Shown piece after piece: positions 5,577 through 10,721 of a DNA stretch of 10,721 bases; positions within the stretch are counted from its first letter, which is position 1; each line of letters opens with the position of its first letter. The translations under genes were made by a program, and so were the position numbers. The notes below the pieces were generated by a model, which worked only from the letters and a program-made list of their open reading frames with translations, made no database searches and was not told where the DNA came from. Origin of the DNA: Spirochaetaceae bacterium (GTDB taxonomy: Bacteria; Spirochaetota; Spirochaetia; Treponematales; Breznakiellaceae); assembly GCA_031255395.1 (NCBI GenBank), contig JAIRSQ010000069.1:1-10721 (forward strand), given 5' to 3'.

Positions 5577-6419
5577 ATGGAATGCTGGTATAAGAAGGGC
5601 GGCGCGCTGCTTGCCGAGATTGCGGAGACCAAGTCGGGCGGGGCGTTGCTGTGGTTTCTGGGACAGATGGGGTTTGCGGTCAAAATGAGCGGCGTTATCG
5701 TCTATTTTGACCCGTTTTTGAACGATTTCACCGACGAAACCGGCGCGCCGCGCTGTTACGGGCCGCCTTTCACGCCGGAAGACGGGATCGAAGCCGATTA
5801 TTTTGTCTGCACTCACGATCACGCCGACCATCTTAGCCTTGAAACGCTGCTTCCGCAGGCGCGGAGGAACCCGCGCACCCGCTTTATAGTGCCGCGTCCG
5901 CTCACGGGCATCCTTACCGGAGCCGGAATAGACGGGAGCCGCGTGAGCGGGGCGCGCGCTGGCGATGTTCTTGAGCTTGACGGCGGTTTGACGCTGACCC
6001 CCGTAGCCGCGGCTCATGATGTCTACCGTACGGACGAGAACGGGGACCATCTCTGTCTTGGCTACCTGCTGCGCGACGGGGAAACCGGCGTTTACCACGC
6101 GGGAGACACGGTCGTAACGCCGCTCCTGGTGGAGACGCTGAGAAAACTGAAACCGGTGAACATAGCGATACTTCCCGTGAACGGCGGCGACTGGGAACGC
6201 TCAGAAGCGGGCATAACCGGCAACATGACGGCTGAGGACGCCGCCAAGCTTGCCCGCGCCATAGACGCAGACTTGGCCGTTCCCGCCCATTACGGCCTGC
6301 TGAGCGGCAACTCGGCGAACCCCGCCTTCTTTGCCGAGGCGATGTATCGCCTGTGCCCCTCGAAAAAGTACCATATTTTTGCGCCCGGCGAATGTTTTCG
6401 CTACGGGCTCTACGGCTAA
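5577..6419 (+). CDS. UlaG-like metallo-beta-lactamase-fold hydrolase
   Basis: The product has 280 residues and belongs to the COG2220/UlaG branch of the metallo-beta-lactamase fold. UlaG itself opens the lactone of L-ascorbate-6-phosphate, but relatives act on many substrates, so the substrate here is unknown. The N-terminal WFLGQMGFAVKM and YFDPFLNDF match the family opening. The zinc motif THDHADH covers residues 79-85 (His80, His82, Asp84, His85); further likely ligands are His147 (AAAHD), Asp177 in HAGDT and His238 in VPAHYG. No signal peptide is seen, so it should be cytoplasmic. The frame extends upstream to a TTG at 5448, but the ATG at 5577 gives the usual distance to the first strand and follows a plausible promoter. 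The next gene starts 16 bases after its stop, suggesting co-transcription. No other ascorbate-pathway gene is nearby. Confidence 0.85.
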   Translation: MECWYKKGGALLAEIAETKSGGALLWFLGQMGFAVKMSGVIVYFDPFLNDFTDETGAPRCYGPPFTPEDGIEADYFVCTHDHADHLSLETLLPQARRNPRTRFIVPRPLTGILTGAGIDGSRVSGARAGDVLELDGGLTLTPVAAAHDVYRTDENGDHLCLGYLLRDGETGVYHAGDTVVTPLLVETLRKLKPVNIAILPVNGGDWERSEAGITGNMTAEDAAKLARAIDADLAVPAHYGLLSGNSANPAFFAEAMYRLCPSKKYHIFAPGECFRYGLYG

Positions 6420-6434
6420 GACGCGGGGCGGTTT

Positions 6435-8327
6435 GTGGAAAATCACGGGATCGCGGGCGGCACGGCCCAAAAAAAAGCCGCCGTATTCCAAAAAAACATG
6501 GAGGCGGCGCGACAGTTTTTTCCCGGCATGGAAAAAAGAATCGCTGACGCGGGGCAGGCCGAAAATTTTGCCGCCGAGACTGCCGTTTCCGGCGAACCTA
6601 CAGCCCGGCTTGGCGGGCGCTACCTTCATTCGGCCCGCGATCCAGAGCGCGAGGCGGCGCGGCTTGTAGCCGCTTCCGCTGGAGAAAACGCCGGGAATAT
6701 TATCGTGCTGCTCGGCTTCGCCCTAGGTTACGCGGCGGAAGCGGCGGCGGCTCTGCCGTCCGAACCTCTCGTCGTCGTCGTGGAAAAAAGGCCGGAACTG
6801 TTACGCGCGGCCCTCGAATGCCGCGACCTGTCCGGACTTTTTAGCAAACGCGTTGTCTTTGTGCTGGGAGACGATCCGTCCGCCGTAACCGCGGCGCTGC
6901 CGGCGTCCGGCGGCAAGGCGGCTGTGATACAAAATATCGCCGTAACCGCGGCTGACGCTGACTTTTACGGAGAAGCCGCCCGGCATATCGGGAACTGGCG
7001 GACTAAGGAAGCGGTAAACGCCGCGACGCTGCGGCGTTTCGGAAAGCGCTGGGTAAGAAATCAGGCGGCGAACATGGAGGCTATACGCGATCTGCCGGGC
7101 ATCAGCCGCCTAGCCGGACACTTCGACTTTCCAGCGCTGTTGCTGGCGGCGGGGCCGTCTCTTAACGCTATTGCCGGAAAACTAAAACGCCTGCGGGAAC
7201 GCTGCATTGTGGTCGCCGTTGACACGGCGTTGCGCTTTCTGCGGCGCGAGGGCGTCGCGCCGGATTTTGCCGTTTCGGTCGACCCGCAGTACTGGAACGC
7301 CCGCCACATCGACCGCTGCCTTCCGGCGGAAAGCGTGTTTGTGACTGAGGCGGCGGTTTATCCGTCAGTGCTCCGCGAAAGGCGGAGCGCGGGCAGGACG
7401 TTCCTGTGCGGCTCAATCTACCCGTTGAGCCGCTTTGTAGAGGAACGGGTCGATCCCAAAGGGCGGCTTGGGGCCGGCGGCTCTGTAGCCAGCTCCGCGT
7501 GGGACTTTGCCGCCTCGCTCGTCTGCCGCGCCGCATCACCTTCAATCTTTATCGCTGGGCTGGATCTTGCCTTTCCGCGGATGGAGACTCACTACAGCGG
7601 AGCGCTCTTCGAGGAACGCGCCCACGCCTCCTCATGCCGTTTCCTGCCCGCGGAAACCCAGTCGTTCCGAGCCCTGCGGGATGGCGAACCTTTTTTTGCC
7701 CGCGCCGCCGACGGAAGTCCGGTTTTGACGGACAAACGGTTGAATCTGTACGCCTCGTGGTTTGAAAACCGCGTTGCCACCGCAAAGAATTATAACAGTT
7801 CAAGACTTTCAGGCAGCGGTCTTGCGATAAAAGGCATGAAAACGGCGTCCGTCGATGAAATTTTAGCGTTGCCGCCTTGCCGATCCGAAATTTCAAGCCG
7901 TATTGAACGGGTTTTGTCCGATATTTTTCTGGAATGGGACAGAGAAAACGAGCGCGAAGGGCGCGTCCGGCGTTACGACGCGGCTTGCGCCGCTCTTGAA
8001 AGCGGGCTCGAAACGGCGCGGCTTGCCGCTCTGTCCATGGCTCAGGACGCGGAAACGTTTGAACTGCGCGACCGTTTGCCGGACGACAGCGTCAAAGTTT
8101 CTTTTGAAAAAAAGATGGCTGCGGCAAACGACGCTCTACGTCAGAGCGGCGTTTACGCGGCGGCTCGTTTCCTGCTCCAGCCGGACAGCCTTTCCGTTTC
8201 TGACTGCGGCGCGGAGGATTTTTTGCGGGAGGCGGCAAGGACTTGTCGGGATTTGGCGGACAGCGCGGGCTTCGCGCTGTCCGCGTTCGAACGGGGCCGC
8301 CGATATAATTCGCTAAACCGCCGTTAA
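6435..8327 (+). CDS. DUF115 / Maf-type motility accessory factor, putative glycosyltransferase
   Basis: The product has 630 residues. The N-terminal third has a Rossmann-like segment (LLGFALGYAAE at 92-102, VVVVEKRPEL at 113-122). The central DUF115 (MAF_flag10, MptE-like) domain shows LLAAGPSLNA at 236-245, VVAVDTALRFLRREGVAPDF, SVDPQYWN around Asp283, GGSVASSAWDFAASL, and IAGLDLAF around Asp377 followed by THYSGA. The C-terminal third (about 460-630) looks helical. Related Maf proteins transfer nonulosonic acid sugars to flagellin in Campylobacter, Helicobacter and Aeromonas; a similar role on spirochaete periplasmic flagella is an inference. The GTG at 6435 is chosen because the conserved N-terminal stretch (FQKNMEAARQFFPGMEKRI) begins near residue 18; an ATG at 6498 is the alternative. 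Only 15 bases separate it from the hydrolase gene. No flagellar or sugar-synthesis gene is in the window. Confidence 0.82.
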   Translation: MENHGIAGGTAQKKAAVFQKNMEAARQFFPGMEKRIADAGQAENFAAETAVSGEPTARLGGRYLHSARDPEREAARLVAASAGENAGNIIVLLGFALGYAAEAAAALPSEPLVVVVEKRPELLRAALECRDLSGLFSKRVVFVLGDDPSAVTAALPASGGKAAVIQNIAVTAADADFYGEAARHIGNWRTKEAVNAATLRRFGKRWVRNQAANMEAIRDLPGISRLAGHFDFPALLLAAGPSLNAIAGKLKRLRERCIVVAVDTALRFLRREGVAPDFAVSVDPQYWNARHIDRCLPAESVFVTEAAVYPSVLRERRSAGRTFLCGSIYPLSRFVEERVDPKGRLGAGGSVASSAWDFAASLVCRAASPSIFIAGLDLAFPRMETHYSGALFEERAHASSCRFLPAETQSFRALRDGEPFFARAADGSPVLTDKRLNLYASWFENRVATAKNYNSSRLSGSGLAIKGMKTASVDEILALPPCRSEISSRIERVLSDIFLEWDRENEREGRVRRYDAACAALESGLETARLAALSMAQDAETFELRDRLPDDSVKVSFEKKMAAANDALRQSGVYAAARFLLQPDSLSVSDCGAEDFLREAARTCRDLADSAGFALSAFERGRRYNSLNRR

Positions 8328-8377
8328 ACCCGTAAGCGGACTATGCGCAAGACACTATAAAATATATACTTGCGAAA

Positions 8378-8785
8378 ATGTTAAAATTTGTTACTTTTCT
8401 GTACGACGCGTTCCGATTTTCAGCGCTGATGTTTCTTTTGTTGCCGGAAATTCGCGCCAACGCGGACAGCGGTTATTTTGCGGCCAGTCTTTTTTGCGCC
8501 TCGTCTCTCGCGCTGTTTCCGCTTATGGCTTTTTTCATGTGGTTTGACAGCAAAATATACAGAGTTTTCGCATACCTTTATACGGCCGGCAAGATAGCGG
8601 GCATCTGCGCCGCCGTGGCGGGTATTTTTTCTTTGCGCGGCGATTTTATGGCGGAATTGCTGCTTTTGGACTCTAAAAAATTTCTTGCCGTCCTGGTTGC
8701 GCCGTGTTTCGCGTTTTTGGACGTGATATTTTTGATTCCGGTTTTGCTTGCTTTTAAATCCGCCCGCTCAAACGCCGCCCTGTAA
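8378..8785 (+). CDS. Small four-helix membrane protein, unknown function
   Basis: The product has 135 residues and four likely membrane helices at about 4-24, 33-56, 63-86 and 102-126, with short loops and a basic C-terminus (KSARSN). I do not recognise the family. It starts 50 bases after the DUF115 gene on the same strand. The gap is AT-rich (TATAAA at 8356-8361 and TATACT at 8365-8370) and may hold a promoter, though no -35 match is clear and no Shine-Dalgarno sequence precedes the ATG. The hydrophobic pattern, normal composition and fit between genes support a real coding region. Both termini are predicted to be on the same side of the membrane. Confidence 0.7.
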   Translation: MLKFVTFLYDAFRFSALMFLLLPEIRANADSGYFAASLFCASSLALFPLMAFFMWFDSKIYRVFAYLYTAGKIAGICAAVAGIFSLRGDFMAELLLLDSKKFLAVLVAPCFAFLDVIFLIPVLLAFKSARSNAAL

Positions 8786-8817
8786 GGCCATCATGTAAGG
8801 CCCGCCTTTTTTTAACG
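8785..8817 (+). terminator. Weak candidate terminator between convergent genes
   Basis: A short GGCC-loop-GGCC stem (8786-8789 with 8799-8802) is followed by CGCC and a run of seven T (8807-8813). The 9-base direct repeat TGTAAGGCC occurs at 8781-8789 and 8794-8802, the first copy containing the stop codon of the membrane protein. The stem is too short for confidence. Confidence 0.35.
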
Positions 8818-8832
8818 TGCCGTGAACGCGGT

Positions 8833-9708
8833 TTACCGTTTACAGCCGGAAATGACGCGTCGCATTTCCAGAGCAGCCCGCCGGCCTTCAGCGGCGGCGG
8901 CTTCCAGCGTCAGACATTGCGGACAGGCTCGCCAGGCCGTCAGTATCGAGCGGGAGGCGTTCACCACGCCGCCTGAGCCGTCACTATTCAACAGCGCCGC
9001 CGCCGTGTCCGCGCCGCCGCCCTGCGCCCCGTAGCCCGGTATCAGGAAAAACAGGTTTTTGTACTTTGCCCGTATCTCGGCGGCGGCATCATTCTCCGTA
9101 CATCCAACGACAGCGCCGAAACCTCCGTAGCCGTATACGCCGACGTACCGCTCCGCCAGTCCGCAAACGATGCGGGCCGCCTCATCGTAAAGCCTCCCTC
9201 CAGTTGCAAGCTCGCGGTTTTCAAGGTCATTCATGCCGGGATTGGACGTGCGTACCAGCACGAAGGCTCCTTTGCCCGTTTTTTCAGCCATGTTTAGCCA
9301 CGGCTCCAGCGTGTCAGAACCCATATATGGGTTGAGCGTCACAAAATCAGCCTCGAAATCGCCTGAAAAGTGCGCTGTCGCGTACCGCGCCGCCGTATCC
9401 GCTATGTCGCCGCGTTTTATGTCCGCTATCACAAGGCCGCCGCGCTCCCTGATATAGGCAAGCGTCCGCGAATAGGCCGCAAGACCGTCAAGCCCCAGCG
9501 ACTCGTAGTACGCTATCTGAGTCTTGTAACAGGCTGCCGCGTCGAGAGTGGCATCAACCAGTGCCTTGTTGTACGCAAAAACCGCCTCGCCAGCGCTTGA
9601 AAACTTGACTCGTGCCGCTTCGGGTAGGTACTCCGCCGCCGTATCAAGCCCCACGCAGACATTGCCTTTTTCCAAGACCGCCTCGTGGAGTCTGTCCATG
9701 TTGTTCAT
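8833..9708 (-). CDS. pyrF: Orotidine 5'-phosphate decarboxylase, long (type 2) form
   Basis: PyrF converts orotidine 5'-monophosphate to UMP, the last step of de novo pyrimidine synthesis, in the cytoplasm. The 291-residue product is the longer subfamily found in mycobacteria and many other bacteria. Visible motifs are CVGLDTAAEYLP (Asp22), the catalytic ADIKRGDI (Asp96, Lys98, Asp101), LNPYMG at 125-130, VRTSNPG at 152-158, the phosphate-binding IPGYGAQGG at 223-231, and VNASRSI at 249-255 with Arg253. All key residues are present. The ATG at 9708 follows AGGAGG at six bases' distance and overlaps the hisD stop (ATGA), so the two genes are coupled. It is convergent with the small membrane protein gene. 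Confidence 0.96.
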   Translation of the reverse strand: MNNMDRLHEAVLEKGNVCVGLDTAAEYLPEAARVKFSSAGEAVFAYNKALVDATLDAAACYKTQIAYYESLGLDGLAAYSRTLAYIRERGGLVIADIKRGDIADTAARYATAHFSGDFEADFVTLNPYMGSDTLEPWLNMAEKTGKGAFVLVRTSNPGMNDLENRELATGGRLYDEAARIVCGLAERYVGVYGYGGFGAVVGCTENDAAAEIRAKYKNLFFLIPGYGAQGGGADTAAALLNSDGSGGVVNASRSILTAWRACPQCLTLEAAAAEGRRAALEMRRVISGCKR

Positions 9709-10721
9709 TCGCCCCCTCCTTCGATTCTGAGCCGCGCCGATTCGCGGTGGGCGGACAGGCCTTCCGTTTCGGCAAGCCGCATACAGGGGCCGGCAAGCGC
9801 GGCGCAGCCTTCTTTTGACACGAACTGATAAAACGCGGCGCGTAAAAACGTTCCCACCCAGAGGCCGCCAGAAAAACGAGCGCTGCCCGCCGTGGGCAGG
9901 ATGTGGTTGGTACCGGACACAAAATCGCCGAACGCCGCAGGAGCGTAATGCCCCGCAAACAGCGAGCCGTATGCGGTGAGCCGCCCTGCCGCGCCGCGCA
10001 GGGCGGCCTCGTCTATCTGCAATTCGATATGTTCCGGCGCAATCTCGTTGGCAAGGGCTATCGCGTCATCAAGAGAGTCGGCAAGGTATGCCTCGCCGTT
10101 TTCCCGCCACGACCGCGCCGCCGCCCCGTCTTCCGGCAGACCGGCAAGCCTGTTTTCGAGGTCCGCCAGCGTCGCCTCCAGCGTTTCCTTGCTGGTGCAG
10201 ACCAGCATGGAAACCGCGTCCGTATCATGCTCCGCCTGCGCCAGCAAGTCAATCGCGATGAAACGCGGGTCGGCAGTCCCGTCCGCGATTATCAGAACCT
10301 CGCTAGGCCCCGCAATGCCGTCTATGCCGACCGCCCCGCAGCTTGCAACCTGCCGCTTGGCTTCGGTAACAAAGCGGTTGCCCGGCCCCGCTATCATGTC
10401 GACTTTTTTGACGCCGCCACCATAGGCAAAGGCCGCTATCGCTCCCACTCCGCCCATGCAGTAAATCTCGTCCGCTCCGGCAATATCCATCGCTACCAGC
10501 ACCGCCGGATGTATGCCCCCGCCCTCAAAGGCCGGAGACGCCGCCGCTACCCGCCGCACACCCGCCGCCTTCGTTGTCGTTATGCTCATCAGTGCGGAAC
10601 TCGGCAGTGGCCTCCGGCCAGCAGGCACATAGCAACCGCAACTTTCCACCGGCAGCAGCCTGTGCCCAAGCTCTAGCCCGCCCTCACAGTCGGTAAAGCT
10701 AAGCTCCCGCAATGTCGCCCG
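9705..10721 (-). CDS. hisD: Histidinol dehydrogenase (5' end beyond the right edge)
   Basis: HisD oxidises L-histidinol to L-histidine in two NAD-dependent steps and needs zinc. The frame is open to the edge of the window, so about the first 90 of roughly 430 residues are missing; the TTG at 10712 is internal, not the start. Clear motifs in order are GCYVPAGRRPLPSSALM, GGVGAIAAFAYG, VDMIAGPGNRFVTEAKRQV, GIAGPSEVLIIAD, the zinc site LLAQAEHD (10224-10238), the catalytic APEHIEL (Glu and His codons at 10029-10034), GDFVSGTNHILPT, and the C-terminal EGLSAH supplying the last zinc ligand. Catalytic and metal residues are intact. The family usually has GGAQAIAALAYGT where this reads GGVGAIAAFAYGG. 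The stop overlaps the pyrF start. Confidence 0.95.
   Translation of the reverse strand, partial: RATLRELSFTDCEGGLELGHRLLPVESCGCYVPAGRRPLPSSALMSITTTKAAGVRRVAAASPAFEGGGIHPAVLVAMDIAGADEIYCMGGVGAIAAFAYGGGVKKVDMIAGPGNRFVTEAKRQVASCGAVGIDGIAGPSEVLIIADGTADPRFIAIDLLAQAEHDTDAVSMLVCTSKETLEATLADLENRLAGLPEDGAAARSWRENGEAYLADSLDDAIALANEIAPEHIELQIDEAALRGAAGRLTAYGSLFAGHYAPAAFGDFVSGTNHILPTAGSARFSGGLWVGTFLRAAFYQFVSKEGCAALAGPCMRLAETEGLSAHRESARLRIEGGGE
9715..9720 (-). promoter_or_regulatory. Strong ribosome-binding site for pyrF inside hisD
   Basis: AGGAGG lies on the minus strand within the last codons of hisD, six bases before the pyrF ATG at 9708. It fixes the start and shows that pyrF is translated from the hisD message. 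Confidence 0.8.

Noticed and set aside
9903..10676. A 257-codon plus-strand reading frame
   Set aside because: It is antisense to hisD, whose motifs are unmistakable, and is rich in Arg and Pro as expected for a shadow frame.
10710..10712. TTG as the start of hisD
   Set aside because: The protein from there would lack about 90 conserved N-terminal residues and the frame stays open to the edge, so the gene simply continues outside the window.

Overview
The window most likely comes from a GC-rich spirochaete, probably a Treponema relative. The evidence is a relaxed spirochaete-type lipobox (LFVSC), a SecD with a long spacer before its LGLDL motif, a DUF115/Maf-type protein, and a membrane-anchored PEGA plus SUMF1-like protein. 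The genus is inference; no rRNA or other marker is present. No tRNA, rRNA, CRISPR array or insertion sequence was seen, and no stretch over 300 bases lacks a gene.

Left part (1-3111), all on the minus strand: a PEGA/SUMF1-like membrane protein whose stop overlaps the smpB start (ATGA), then a 177-base gap holding a good sigma-70-type promoter, then yajC, whose stop overlaps the secD start (ATGA). secD runs off the left edge. The theme is protein export (YajC-SecD) and ribosome rescue (SmpB).

Middle (3112-4628): a clearly AT-richer segment carrying one plus-strand gene whose C-terminal half looks like the TOPRIM/DUF2220 domain of the Wadjet nuclease subunit JetD. No jetA, jetB or jetC is beside it, so it is an orphan here. 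A strong intrinsic terminator follows it. The 149-base divergent region upstream holds two small inverted repeats and possible promoters lying unusually close to both start codons.

Right-centre (4629-8785): a minus-strand tryptophan-rich lipoprotein of unknown function, then divergently a plus-strand run of an UlaG-like metallo-beta-lactamase-fold hydrolase, a 630-residue DUF115/Maf-type protein (the family linked to flagellin glycosylation) and a small four-helix membrane protein.

Right end (8833-10721), minus strand: hisD (5' end outside the window) overlapping pyrF by ATGA. This joins the last steps of histidine synthesis and the last step of UMP synthesis in one transcription unit.

Most genes are ordinary core or lineage genes. 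The item most worth follow-up is the orphan JetD-like protein in its compositionally distinct segment.
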